Source of the DNA: Pseudomonadota bacterium
Lineage (GTDB): Bacteria; Pseudomonadota; Alphaproteobacteria; Azospirillales; Azospirillaceae
Assembly: GCA_023423695.1 (NCBI GenBank)
Contig: JAFAFA010000149.1
Span: 1 to 64,000, forward strand
Reading direction: 5' to 3'
DNA: 64,000 bases
Position numbers and translations under genes: made by a program. The notes below the pieces were generated by a model. That model was given only the letters and a program-made list of their open reading frames with translations. It did not search any database and was not told the DNA's origin. Shown here one piece after another: positions 42,757 through 51,675 of this stretch (positions are counted from its first letter, which is position 1; each line of letters starts with the position of its first letter).

Positions 42757-43707
42757 TCAGCCTTTCGCTTCGGCCAGGACGGAGCCGAGCGTTCGCTCGA
42801 CCAGCGGCAGCTTGAAGGCGTTCTCCGGCGTCGGCTTGGCGCCGGCCAGCAGATGCGCCGTGACGGCCTTGGCCCCCTTGGGCATTTCGGCATCCGCCGC
42901 CTCGACGCGCCACGGCTTGTGCGCGACGCCGCCCAGCGCCACCCGCCCGCTGCCGTCCGGCTGGACGACCGCCGCGACGGCGACCAGCGCGAAGGCATAG
43001 GAGGCGCGGTCGCGCACCTTGCGATAAATGTGCGTGCCGCCGACCGGGCGCGGCAGGGTCACCGCCGTGATCAGCTCGCCCGGCTCCAGCGCCGTTTCGA
43101 TATGCGGGGTGTCGCCGGGCAGGCGGTGGAACTCGGCGATCGGAATGCTGCGGGTGGCGCCGTCCGGGCGCACCGTCTCCACCGTCGCGTCCAGCACGCG
43201 CATCGCCACCGCCATGTCGCTGGGATGGGTGGCGATGCAGGCTTCGCTGCCGCCGATCACCGCAAGCTGGCGGCTGTAACCGCCGATGGCGGCGCATCCG
43301 CTGCCGGGCCGGCGCTTGTTGCAGGGCTGGGCGGTATCGTAGAAATACGGGCAGCGGGTGCGCTGAAGCAAATTGCCCGCGGTGGTCGCCTTGTTGCGCA
43401 GCTGGCCCGAAGCCCCGGCGAGCAGCGCCCGCGACAGCACCCCGTAATCGCGCCGCACCCGTTCGTCGGCGGCGAGGTCGGTGTTGCGCACCAGCGCGCC
43501 GACGCGCAGCCCCCCGTCCGGGGCCGGCTCCACCTTGTCCAGAGACAGGCCGTTGACATCGATCAGATGGACCGGCGTCTCGATCTCCAGCTTCATCAGG
43601 TCGAGCAGGTTGGTGCCGCCGGCGATGAACTTGGCGCCGGGGGTGCGGGCGGCGGCCGCCGCGGCTTCGGCCGGGCTGCCGGCGCGTTCGTAGCTGAAGG
43701 GTTTCAT
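42757..43707 (-). CDS. paoB: Aldehyde oxidoreductase, FAD subunit (PaoB-like)
   Basis: A 316-residue subunit of the CO-dehydrogenase flavoprotein type. The FAD-binding stretch FIAGGTNLLDLMKLEIETP lies near the N terminus. The block QRTRCPYFYDTAQPCNKRRPGSGC carries extra cysteines that in PaoB bind an additional [4Fe-4S] cluster; this is a strong sign of the Pao type rather than xanthine dehydrogenase. It passes electrons from the iron-sulfur subunit onward. The start at 43707 overlaps the previous stop (ATGA). Confidence 0.92.
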   Translation of the reverse strand: MKPFSYERAGSPAEAAAAAARTPGAKFIAGGTNLLDLMKLEIETPVHLIDVNGLSLDKVEPAPDGGLRVGALVRNTDLAADERVRRDYGVLSRALLAGASGQLRNKATTAGNLLQRTRCPYFYDTAQPCNKRRPGSGCAAIGGYSRQLAVIGGSEACIATHPSDMAVAMRVLDATVETVRPDGATRSIPIAEFHRLPGDTPHIETALEPGELITAVTLPRPVGGTHIYRKVRDRASYAFALVAVAAVVQPDGSGRVALGGVAHKPWRVEAADAEMPKGAKAVTAHLLAGAKPTPENAFKLPLVERTLGSVLAEAKG

Positions 43708-44360
43708 GCCTCCCTCCCGGCGACCTCGGTGATCGCATCGACGATGTTGGAATAGGCGCCGCAACGGCAGATGTTGCCGCTCATCCGCTCGCGCAGCTCG
43801 TCGGCGGTCAGCTTCGGCGCCGCCATCAGGTCGGCGCTGACATGGCTGGGGATGCCGGCCTCGATCTCCTTCAGCACGGCGACGGCGGAACAGATCTGGC
43901 CGGGGGTGCAATAGCCGCACTGGTAACCGTCATGCTTCACGAAGGCGGCCTGCATCGGATGCATGCGGTCGGGTGTGCCCAGTCCCTCAATGGTGGTGAT
44001 GCTGTCGCCCTGGTGCATCACCGCCAGCGACAGGCAGGAGTTGATCCGCCGCCCCTCGACCAGAACGGTGCAGGCGCCGCACTGCCCGTGGTCGCAGCCC
44101 TTCTTCGGGCCGGTCACATGCAGATGCTCGCGCAGCGCGTCGAGCAGGGTGGTGCGCGTGTCCAGCGTCAGGTCATGGCTTCGGCCGTTCACCGTGAAGG
44201 ACACGGTCGAGGTGACGGGGGTCAGCGTCTGTTGCGGGGCGGCGTCGCCGATGGCCGCTTCGGCCGGCACCGGGAAGCTTCCCGCCGTCAGCGCGATGGT
44301 CGCCGCGGTTCCCATCAGGACTCCGCGCCGTGTCAAGTCCAGGTCGCCGGTCTGATGCAT
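43704..44360 (-). CDS. paoA: Aldehyde oxidoreductase, [2Fe-2S] subunit with Tat signal (PaoA-like)
   Basis: A 218-residue electron-transfer subunit with two [2Fe-2S] clusters. The first lies in a ferredoxin-like domain (GCDHGQCGACTVL), the second in a helical domain (QCGYCTPGQ and NICRCGAY). The N terminus has a twin-arginine signal (LTRRGVLMG then an Ala-rich hydrophobic stretch ending AEA), so the assembled complex should be periplasmic. The ATG at 44360 is preceded by AGGAGGG. It is the first gene of the operon. The PaoD-type insertion chaperone is not present here. Confidence 0.92.
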   Translation of the reverse strand: MHQTGDLDLTRRGVLMGTAATIALTAGSFPVPAEAAIGDAAPQQTLTPVTSTVSFTVNGRSHDLTLDTRTTLLDALREHLHVTGPKKGCDHGQCGACTVLVEGRRINSCLSLAVMHQGDSITTIEGLGTPDRMHPMQAAFVKHDGYQCGYCTPGQICSAVAVLKEIEAGIPSHVSADLMAAPKLTADELRERMSGNICRCGAYSNIVDAITEVAGREA

Positions 44361-44735
44361 CGCGTGCTTCCCTCCTGTCGTCAAAGCCATACCCGTCGGC
44401 AGCGCGCACGGGCCGTCCCGCTTCGCTTCCACCAACGCATACCCCCACAAGCTGGATCGCGCCGGTCGGACGATTAGCCCCCGATTTGCGATAGAGCCTA
44501 TAAGTTCAGCTCATGAAACAACGCCGGCCCGCCGGGGTTACGTCGGGTTCCGGTTTTTCCGGAACCGGCGATTTGGGCGGCGCTCGAGTCACCAAAGCTT
44601 AACGGGAGTAAGCGGCGTCTTCGGCGTAGAGAAATTTCCCGTGCCGGGGCGGCGGCGACAGACAGGCCGGCCTCCACGGCCGACAGGCTGTTCCAGGACG
44701 CCCTTTCACACCGCCCTTTGGACCACGGGAGCACC
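44361..44735. other. Divergent intergenic region with a T-loop hairpin
   Basis: This 375-base gap separates the pao operon from the AEP transporter operon and should hold both promoters. I see no gene. GGTTCCGG-TTTTT-CCGGAACC (44546-44566) is a perfect 8-bp hairpin of unknown role. I find no convincing -35/-10 pair. Confidence 0.5.
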
Positions 44736-45776
44736 ATGATGATCCGCCGCACCATTCTGCCGGGCACTTGCGCATTGGCGCTGCTTGCCGCCGTTCCGAC
44801 CGCCTCCCCGGCCGGGGCCGCCACCCGCCTGACCGTCTACACCGCGCTGGAGAACGAGCAGCTCACCCCCTACAAGAAGGCGTTCGAGGCCGACAATCCC
44901 GGCATAGAGATCGAGTGGGTGCGCGATTCCACCGGCGTCGTCACCGCCAAGCTGCTGGCCGAGAAGGACAATCCCAAGGCCGACGTGGTGTGGGGCCTCG
45001 CCGCCTCCAGCCTGATGATCCTGGATGCCCAGGGCATGCTGATGCCCTACCAGCCCAAGGGTGCCGAAGCGTTGAAGCCGGGCTTCCGCGACACCAAGAC
45101 TCCGCCGGCCTGGGTCGGCATGGATGCCTGGATGGCGGCCATCTGCTTCAACACGGCCGAGGCGGAGAAGAAGAAGCTGCCGAAGCCGACCTCCTGGGCC
45201 GACCTGCTGAAGCCCGAATACAAGGGCCAGATCGTCATGCCGAACCCGGCCTCGTCGGGCACCGGCTTCCTCGCCGTGTCGGGCTGGCTGCAGACCATGG
45301 GCGGCGAGAAGGCCTGGGGCTACATGGACAAGCTGAACGACAACATCGCGCTCTACACCCATTCGGGGTCCAAGCCCTGCAAGATGGCGGCGTCCGGCGA
45401 ATACCCGATCGGCATCTCCATCGAATACACCGGCGCCCAGCAGAAGACCAAGGGCGCGCCGATCGACGTGATCCTGGCCTCCGAAGGGGTGGGCTGGGAG
45501 ATGGAGGCGACGGCCATCGTCAAGGGCACCCGCAATGCCGAGGCCGCGAAGGCGCTCGCCGACTGGGCGGCCAGCCGCACGGCGAACGAGCAGTATGTGA
45601 ACTTCTATCAGGTCACGGCGCATCCGGGCGTGACTAAGGAGACGCCGAACTATCCGAAGAACGCGGAAGCGGCGATGAACAAGACCAACGACTTTGTCTG
45701 GGCCGCCGCCAACCGCGACCGCGTCCTGGCTGATTGGGAAAAGCGCTACGGCGCCAAGTCCGAACCGAAGAGCTGA
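44736..45776 (+). CDS. phnS2: Probable 2-aminoethylphosphonate ABC importer, binding protein
   Basis: A 346-residue periplasmic binding protein of the iron(III)/AEP family. The signal peptide runs to about residue 32 (ALLAAVPTASPAGAA). The mature start LTVYTALENEQLTPYKKAFEADNPGIEIEWVRDSTGVV is the family hallmark. The rest fits PhnS2-type AEP-binding proteins. The partner genes downstream (ATPase, fused permease, PhnW, PhnX) strongly support AEP as ligand rather than iron. ATG at 44736 or 44739 follows GGGAG. A hairpin lies between it and the ATPase gene. Confidence 0.88.
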   Translation: MMIRRTILPGTCALALLAAVPTASPAGAATRLTVYTALENEQLTPYKKAFEADNPGIEIEWVRDSTGVVTAKLLAEKDNPKADVVWGLAASSLMILDAQGMLMPYQPKGAEALKPGFRDTKTPPAWVGMDAWMAAICFNTAEAEKKKLPKPTSWADLLKPEYKGQIVMPNPASSGTGFLAVSGWLQTMGGEKAWGYMDKLNDNIALYTHSGSKPCKMAASGEYPIGISIEYTGAQQKTKGAPIDVILASEGVGWEMEATAIVKGTRNAEAAKALADWAASRTANEQYVNFYQVTAHPGVTKETPNYPKNAEAAMNKTNDFVWAAANRDRVLADWEKRYGAKSEPKS

Positions 45777-45810
45777 CGCCGGCAACCGCCGAGCCTAGCC
45801 ATATCGAACC

Positions 45811-45837
45811 GACGGGCGGGTGCCGCGTGCGCCCGTC
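45811..45837 (+). other. Hairpin after the AEP binding-protein gene
   Basis: GACGGGCG (45811-45818) and its complement (45830-45837) form an 8-bp stem in the 95-base gap before the ATPase gene. There is no T tract. It may protect the binding-protein message or reduce read-through. Confidence 0.45.
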
Positions 45838-45871
45838 CGTCCTTTCCGTTTCCCGCCGGGACACACCGCCA

Positions 45872-46957
45872 ATGACCGCCGTAACCGCCGCCGCGCCCCA
45901 TCTCCGCCTGGACACCATCGTCAAGACATTCGGCACCTTCACCGCGCTGAAGGGCGTGTCGCTCGACATCCGGCGCGGCGAGTTCGTCTGCTTCCTGGGG
46001 CCGTCCGGCTGCGGCAAGACCACGCTGCTGCGGGTGATCGCCGGGCTTGATCCGCAGAGCGGCGGGACGGTGTGGCTGGGCGACCGCGACGTATCGCGCC
46101 TGCCGCCGTCGGCCCGCGATTACGGCATCGTCTTCCAGTCCTACGCGCTGTTCCCGAACCTGACCGTTTACAAGAACGTCGCCTACGGCCTGAAGCTTGG
46201 CCGGGCCGCCGAACGGGCGCGGGTGGAGGAACTGCTGGCGCTGGTCGGCCTGCCCGACGCCGGTCCGAAATACCCGGGCCAGCTTTCGGGCGGCCAGCAG
46301 CAGCGGGTTGCGCTGGCCCGCGCGCTGGCGCCCTCCCCCGGCCTGCTTCTGCTGGACGAGCCTTTGTCGGCGCTCGACGCGCGGGTGCGGCTGCATCTGC
46401 GCCGCCAGATCCGCGACCTGCACCGCCGGCTGGGCATCACCACCATCATGGTCACCCACGACCAGGAGGAGGCGCTGACCATGGCCGACCGCATCGTGGT
46501 GATGAACAGCGGCGTGATCGAACAGGTCGGCACACCCAACGAGGTGTATCACCGGCCGGCCAGCCCCTTCGTCGCCGATTTCGTGGGCGCGATGAACTTC
46601 CTGCCGGGCGTGCTGGAGGCGCCGGGCCGGGTGCGCCTGGGAGATCACGGCTTCGATTGCGACGGCGACCATCTGTCCGCTGCGGCCCCCGGTGCCGCCG
46701 TCACCGTCTGCCTGCGGCCGGAGGATGTGCAGGTGCGCGCGGCCGGCGGCGCCAACACGCTCGACGCGGTGATCGAAAGCCTGGAATTCCTCGGCCCCTT
46801 CCACCGTGCCCGGCTGGCCGCCGACGGGCTGGGCGACGCCCGCGTCACCGCCGACCTGTCGGCCAATCTGGTGCGCGACCTGTCGCTGGATCCCGGCCGC
46901 CGGCTGGCGGTGACCCTGCCGCGCGAGCGGCTGCGCGTGTTCGAGGCGACGCGATGA
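45872..46957 (+). CDS. phnT2: Probable 2-aminoethylphosphonate ABC importer, ATPase
   Basis: A 361-residue ATPase. Walker A is GPSGCGKTT, the signature is LSGGQQQRVALARALA, Walker B is LLLLDEPLSALDA and the H-loop is VTHDQEEA. A C-terminal TOBE-type domain (about residues 255-360) may sense or regulate. The family covers iron, spermidine and AEP importers; the context decides for AEP. The stop overlaps the permease start (ATGA). Confidence 0.9.
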   Translation: MTAVTAAAPHLRLDTIVKTFGTFTALKGVSLDIRRGEFVCFLGPSGCGKTTLLRVIAGLDPQSGGTVWLGDRDVSRLPPSARDYGIVFQSYALFPNLTVYKNVAYGLKLGRAAERARVEELLALVGLPDAGPKYPGQLSGGQQQRVALARALAPSPGLLLLDEPLSALDARVRLHLRRQIRDLHRRLGITTIMVTHDQEEALTMADRIVVMNSGVIEQVGTPNEVYHRPASPFVADFVGAMNFLPGVLEAPGRVRLGDHGFDCDGDHLSAAAPGAAVTVCLRPEDVQVRAAGGANTLDAVIESLEFLGPFHRARLAADGLGDARVTADLSANLVRDLSLDPGRRLAVTLPRERLRVFEATR

Positions 46958-48678
46958 GCGCGGTGAAGGCAAATGCGCCGAAGCCGTCCTTCTTCGCCGC
47001 GCGGCAGTCCGGCCGGCCGGTGGATCGGGGCGAGCGCTGGCTCTTCGGGCTGGGGATGGGCGGGGTCGCGCTGTTCCTGGCGCTGTTCGTCCTGCTGCCG
47101 CTGTGCGCGCTGTTCCTGCGCAGCCTCTACGACCGCGACGGCGCCTTCGTCGGGCTGGCCAACTTCGCCGTCTTCCTGGAGACGCCGACGCTAGTGCGGT
47201 CGGTGGTCAACAGCCTGACGCTGTCGCTGCTGACCACGATCATCACGGTGGCGCTGGCCTTCCTCTACGCCTTCTGCCTGACCCGCACGGCGATGGCGGG
47301 CAAGGGGCTGTTCCGGCTGCTGGCGCAGATCCCGCTGCTGGCGCCGTCGCTGCTGCCGGCCATCGCGCTGGTCTATCTCTTCGGCAACAAGGGCGTCCTG
47401 CGCGGCCTGCTGATGGGGGAGAGCATCTACGGTCCCATCGGCATTGTGATGGGCGAGGTCTTCTACGCCTTCCCGCATGCGGTGATGATCCTGACCGTGG
47501 CGCTGTCGACCTCCGACGCCCGCCTGTACGAGGCGGCGGAGGCACTGGGGGCAGGGGCGTGGAAGCGCTTCGTCACCATCACCCTGCCCGGCGTGCGCTA
47601 TGGCCTGATCTCCGCCGTCTTCGTGGTGTTCACGCTGGTGGTCACCGATTTCGGTGTGCCCAAGGTGATCGGCGGCTCCACCAACATGCTGGCGACCGAC
47701 GTCTACAAGCAGGTGGTGGGCCTGCAGAATTTCGGCATGGGGGCGGTGGTCGGCATCGTCCTGCTTCTGCCGGCGGTGCTGGCCTTCGTCGCCGACTGGT
47801 TCGGCCAGCGCCGGCAGATGGCGCTGCTGTCCGCCCGCTCCGTGCCGTTCCAGCCGCGCCCGAACCCGGTCGGCGACCGGCTGGCCTTTCTGTTCTGCGC
47901 GCTTGTCGGCGGCCTGCTGCTGGGTCTGCTGGGGGTGGCCGGCTTCGCCTCCATCGTCTCCTTCTGGCCCTACAACCTGACGCCGACCCTGGCGAACTAT
48001 GATTTCGCCGAGCTCGATGCGGCGGGCTGGAGCAGCTACGCCAACAGCCTGACCCTGGCCTTCTGGACCGCGCTGGCCGGCACCGCCATCGTCTTCACCG
48101 GCGCCTGGCTGGTGGAACGGGCGCCGGGGCGCGCGGTGATGAAGGGCACGGTGCGGCTGATGGCGATCCTGCCGCTGGCGGTGCCGGGGATGGTGCTGGG
48201 CCTCGCCTACATCTTCTTCTTCAACGCGCCGTGGAACCCGCTGGGCTGGCTCTATCACGGCATGGCGATCCTGGTGCTGGCGACGGTGGCGCATTTCTAC
48301 ACCGTCAGCCACCTGACGGCCGTCACCGCCCTGAAGCAGTTGGATGCCGAGTTCGAAGCGGTGTCGGCCAGCCTGAAGGTGCCGGTCTGGTCCACCTTCC
48401 TGCGGGTGACGGTGCCCTTGTGCCTGCCGGCCATCCTCGACATCGCCATCTATTTCTTCGTCAACGCCATGACCACGGTGTCGGCGGTCGTCTTCCTCTA
48501 TGCGCCGGAAACCAAGCCGGCGTCGGTCGCCGTGCTGAACATGGACGACGCCGGCGAAGTGGCGGGGGCAGCCGCCATGGCGATGATGATCGTCCTCACC
48601 TCCGCCGTAGTGCGGGCGCTGCATGCCCTGCTGTCGTGGGCGCTGCAGCGACGGACGGAGGCGTGGCGGCGGCGTTGA
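46954..48678 (+). CDS. phnU2: Probable 2-aminoethylphosphonate ABC importer, fused permease
   Basis: A 574-residue inner-membrane permease with two BPD-type permease domains in one chain, about twelve helices in all, as in FbpB and PhnU2 proteins. Coupling motifs are EAAEALGAGAWKRFVTITLPG in the first half and DAEFEAVSASLKVPVWSTFLRVTVPL in the second. It overlaps the ATPase gene by 4 bases. Its last 83 bases overlap the 3' end of the converging LysR gene, which is unusual. Confidence 0.9.
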   Translation: MSAVKANAPKPSFFAARQSGRPVDRGERWLFGLGMGGVALFLALFVLLPLCALFLRSLYDRDGAFVGLANFAVFLETPTLVRSVVNSLTLSLLTTIITVALAFLYAFCLTRTAMAGKGLFRLLAQIPLLAPSLLPAIALVYLFGNKGVLRGLLMGESIYGPIGIVMGEVFYAFPHAVMILTVALSTSDARLYEAAEALGAGAWKRFVTITLPGVRYGLISAVFVVFTLVVTDFGVPKVIGGSTNMLATDVYKQVVGLQNFGMGAVVGIVLLLPAVLAFVADWFGQRRQMALLSARSVPFQPRPNPVGDRLAFLFCALVGGLLLGLLGVAGFASIVSFWPYNLTPTLANYDFAELDAAGWSSYANSLTLAFWTALAGTAIVFTGAWLVERAPGRAVMKGTVRLMAILPLAVPGMVLGLAYIFFFNAPWNPLGWLYHGMAILVLATVAHFYTVSHLTAVTALKQLDAEFEAVSASLKVPVWSTFLRVTVPLCLPAILDIAIYFFVNAMTTVSAVVFLYAPETKPASVAVLNMDDAGEVAGAAAMAMMIVLTSAVVRALHALLSWALQRRTEAWRRR

Positions 48679-49591
48679 CGCCGGAGCCATCGAGTCCGGA
48701 CAGGGGGCCGCCCGCCCCCGCCGCCACCTCCCGCGCCAAGTCCAGGAACGCCCGCACCACCGCGAGCCGGCGGCGTTCGCGCAGGCAGACGACATACTCG
48801 TCCATCTCGATCTCGGCCCCGGCGATCGGCAGCAGAACCAGCCGTCCGTCGCCGGTGAACTCCGCGGCGGAGGTGAAGCCGATGCCCAGCCCCGCCGCCA
48901 CCGCCTCCACCACCGCCTCGCGGCTTTGAATCTCGATGAATGCTGCGGGCGTGACCTCCGCCGCCGCCAGCGCGCGTTCGATCAGCCGGCGGGTCATCGA
49001 TCCCGGCTCCCGCAGCACCAGCCGTTCCGCCGCCAGATCGGTCAGCGCCACCGCCCGGCGCCGTGCCAGCGGATGCGCCTTCGGCACCAGAACCCGCACC
49101 GGATCGCGCCGCAGCGGCAGCACATAGAGCCGGGAGTCCCCCGGCACGTCGGCCAGCACCGCCACGTCAATGCGCGTCTCCATCAGCCCTTCCAGCATGG
49201 TCCGCGAATTGCCGACCGCCAGCGTCACCGTCGGCCCCGGATGCATGCTGGTGAAGCGGGCGATCAGCGGCACCGCGTGGAACGGCCCGTCCGCGCCCAC
49301 CACCAGCGTGCCGCCATCCAGGTGCCGGACCCCGGCCAGCAGTTCCATCGCCTCCTGCTCCGCCGCGAACAAGCGGCGGGTGACGGCGAACAGCGCCGTG
49401 CCGACCTCCGTCAGCACCACCTGACGATTGCCGCGGTCGAACAGGGTGACGCCATAGGTCTCCTCCAGCGCCTTCACCTCCTGCGAACAGGTCGGCTGCG
49501 TCACGTTCAGCAGGCGGGCGGCCTTGGTGAATCCCCCCTCCGTCGCCACCGCATGGAAGGCGCGAAGCTGGGCGAAGTTCATTGATTTCAT
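48596..49591 (-). CDS. LysR-family regulator of AEP catabolism
   Basis: A 331-residue LysR-type regulator of the branch found with AEP-degradation genes. The helix-turn-helix (QLRAFHAVATEGGFTKAARLLNVTQPTCSQEVKALEE) is at the N terminus. The effector domain runs to about residue 295. The final 35 or so residues are Ala/Pro-rich and extend over the end of the permease gene on the other strand. It is divergent from phnW and starts next to a perfect CTATGG dyad, so it probably controls phnW onward and perhaps the transporter. Confidence 0.9.
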   Translation of the reverse strand: MKSMNFAQLRAFHAVATEGGFTKAARLLNVTQPTCSQEVKALEETYGVTLFDRGNRQVVLTEVGTALFAVTRRLFAAEQEAMELLAGVRHLDGGTLVVGADGPFHAVPLIARFTSMHPGPTVTLAVGNSRTMLEGLMETRIDVAVLADVPGDSRLYVLPLRRDPVRVLVPKAHPLARRRAVALTDLAAERLVLREPGSMTRRLIERALAAAEVTPAAFIEIQSREAVVEAVAAGLGIGFTSAAEFTGDGRLVLLPIAGAEIEMDEYVVCLRERRRLAVVRAFLDLAREVAAGAGGPLSGLDGSGVNAAATPPSVAAAPTTAGHAAPALRRR

Positions 49592-49605
49592 CTATGGACC
49601 CATAG
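49592..49605. promoter_or_regulatory. Operator candidate between LysR and phnW
   Basis: The perfect dyad CTATGG-AC-CCATAG lies directly upstream of the LysR start codon in the 104-base divergent gap before phnW. The T-N10-A core fits a LysR-type site that could both limit the regulator and activate phnW. Confidence 0.55.
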
Positions 49606-49695
49606 GTCGAATGGATTGGATTTATGATAGGCGAAGCGGCGTCATGGGGCCATCCCGACAGTTCGGGTTCTCTTCTCCTTCGGGATTTTCCCCAA

Positions 49696-50814
49696 ATGCC
49701 TGACCCCGTGCCCTATCTGCTGACACCCGGTCCATTGACCACCTCCGCCACCGTCAAGCAGGCGATGCTGCGCGACTGGGGCTCGCGCGACGGCCGCTTC
49801 ATCGATCTCAATGCCGCCATCCGGGACCGGCTGGTGAGTCTGGCCGGCGGCAGCGCCGACAGCCATGTCGCGGTCCCCGTCCAGGGCTCCGGCACCTTCG
49901 CGGTGGAGGCGATGATCGGCACGCTGGTGCCGCGCGCCGGCCGGCTGCTTGTGCTGGTCAACGGCGCCTACGGCACCCGCATGGTCCGCATCGCCGAGGT
50001 CGCCGGCCGGTCCGTCACCGCGCTGGAGGCGGCGGAGGACCAGCCGGTGTCGCCCGCCGCCCTGGCCGATGCGCTGGATGCCGATCCGGCGATCACCCAT
50101 GTCGCCGTCGTCCACTGCGAAACCACCTCCGGCATCCTCAACCCCATCGAAGCGGTGGCCGAGATTGTCCGGTCCCGTGGCCGCGCCCTGCTGATCGACG
50201 CCATGAGCGCCTTCGGCGCGCTGCCCCTCGACATGGCGGCGCTGGGCGCCGCGGCGGTCGCCGCATCCTCCAACAAATGCCTGGAGGGGGTGCCGGGCAT
50301 GGGCTTCGTCATCGCCCGCCGGGATGCGCTGGAGCTTGCCAAGGGCAACGCCCATTCCCTGTCGCTCGACCTGCACGACCAGTGGCACGGCTTCGAGGCG
50401 AACGCGCAGTGGCGCTTCACCCCGCCCACCCATGTGGTCGCCGCCTTCGCCCAGGCGCTGGACGAGCATGAGGCCGAAGGCGGTATCGAGGGGCGCGGCG
50501 CCCGTTACCGCGCCAACGCCGCCATCCTGATCGACGGCATGCGGGCGCTGGGGTTCGAGACGCTGCTGCCCGACCACCTGCAGGCCCCGATCATCGTCAC
50601 CTTCCGCATGCCGGCCGATCCGGCCTTCGTCTTCACCGAGTTCTACGACCTGCTGCGCCAGCGCGGCTTCGTCATCTATCCCGGCAAGCTGACGGTGGCC
50701 GACAGTTTCCGCATCGGCTGCATCGGCCGGCTGGGGGCGGAGGAGATGACCGCCGCCATCGCCGCCATCTGCGCCACCCTGTCCGAGATGGGCGTCGCCT
50801 CCGGCGCTCCCTGA
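49696..50814 (+). CDS. phnW: 2-Aminoethylphosphonate-pyruvate transaminase
   Basis: A 372-residue PLP enzyme that transfers the amino group of AEP to pyruvate, giving phosphonoacetaldehyde and alanine. The N-terminal YLLTPGPLTTS is a family hallmark. VPVQGSGTFAVEAMIG shapes the cofactor-phosphate site. DAMSAFG gives the PLP-ring Asp168, and SSNKCLEG gives the Schiff-base Lys194. The ATG at 49696 matches the family start; an upstream ATG at 49624 is not supported by the family pattern, although the ribosome site is weak for both. It is the first gene of a four-gene operon. Confidence 0.96.
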   Translation: MPDPVPYLLTPGPLTTSATVKQAMLRDWGSRDGRFIDLNAAIRDRLVSLAGGSADSHVAVPVQGSGTFAVEAMIGTLVPRAGRLLVLVNGAYGTRMVRIAEVAGRSVTALEAAEDQPVSPAALADALDADPAITHVAVVHCETTSGILNPIEAVAEIVRSRGRALLIDAMSAFGALPLDMAALGAAAVAASSNKCLEGVPGMGFVIARRDALELAKGNAHSLSLDLHDQWHGFEANAQWRFTPPTHVVAAFAQALDEHEAEGGIEGRGARYRANAAILIDGMRALGFETLLPDHLQAPIIVTFRMPADPAFVFTEFYDLLRQRGFVIYPGKLTVADSFRIGCIGRLGAEEMTAAIAAICATLSEMGVASGAP

Positions 50815-50844
50815 CCCTCCCCTTCCGCTCGAAAGCCCGAATCC

Positions 50845-51675
50845 ATGAGCTTCGTCTATTCGCGCCGTTACACCGGCCCGCTGCAGGCCGTCATCCTCGA
50901 CTGGGCGGGGACCACGGTGGACCATGGCTGCCTCGCCCCGGCCGGCGCCTTCATGGAAGCCTTCCGCCGCTCCGGAGTCACCATCACGCTGGAGCAGGCC
51001 CGCGCCCCCATGGGCATGGCCAAATGGCACCACATCCAGGCGATCACCCGCATGGCGCCGGTGGCCGAAGCCTGGACCGCGGTGCATGGCACCGCCCCGA
51101 CCGACGCCGATGTCGACCAGCTCTACGAGACCTTCCTGCCCCTGCAGGTGGATGTGGTGGCGCAGCATTCCGACCTGATCCCCGGCGCGGCAGAGACGGT
51201 CGTCGCCATGCGGGCGCGCGGGCTGAAGATCGGTTCGACCACCGGCTATCCGCGCCCGGTGATGGATGTGGTGCAGCGGGTGGCGGACGCGCAGGGCTAT
51301 GCACCCGACGTCACCGTCTGCGCGGGCGAGACGCCGGCCGGGCGTCCAGGGCCGGCGATGGCGCTGCGCTGCGTCGTCGAACTGTCGGTCTCGCCGGTGG
51401 AGGCCTGCGTGAAGATCGGCGACACCGTGGTCGATGTCGAAGAAGGGCTGAACGCCGGCATGTGGACCATCGCAATCGCCGACACCGGCAACGAAGTCGG
51501 CCTGCCGCTCGCCGACTGGCAGGCGCTGGCGCCGGACCGGCGGGATGCACTGCATGCCGCAGCGGCCGACCGGCTGGCGCGGGCCGGCGCCCATTATGTG
51601 GTCAGGTCAGTGGCCGAGGCGCTGCCGTTGCTCGACGCCATCGAAGCGCGGCTGGCGCGCGGCGAGAAGCCGTGA
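50845..51675 (+). CDS. phnX: Phosphonoacetaldehyde hydrolase
   Basis: A 276-residue HAD-superfamily enzyme that breaks the C-P bond of phosphonoacetaldehyde to acetaldehyde and phosphate. The nucleophile Asp19 is in ILDWAGTTVD, and the D-x-A form (Ala21) is typical of phosphonatase. MGMAKWHHI provides the Schiff-base Lys60. GSTTGYPRPVMD and KIGDTVVDVEEG supply the other HAD motifs. It follows phnW by 30 bases, and its stop overlaps the GTG start of the next gene. Confidence 0.97.
   Translation: MSFVYSRRYTGPLQAVILDWAGTTVDHGCLAPAGAFMEAFRRSGVTITLEQARAPMGMAKWHHIQAITRMAPVAEAWTAVHGTAPTDADVDQLYETFLPLQVDVVAQHSDLIPGAAETVVAMRARGLKIGSTTGYPRPVMDVVQRVADAQGYAPDVTVCAGETPAGRPGPAMALRCVVELSVSPVEACVKIGDTVVDVEEGLNAGMWTIAIADTGNEVGLPLADWQALAPDRRDALHAAAADRLARAGAHYVVRSVAEALPLLDAIEARLARGEKP

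Noticed and set aside
44736..48678. Reading the importer as an iron(III) transporter
   Set aside because: The families are similar, but the locus holds phnW, phnX and the matching LysR branch and no iron-related gene or Fur-like site was seen.
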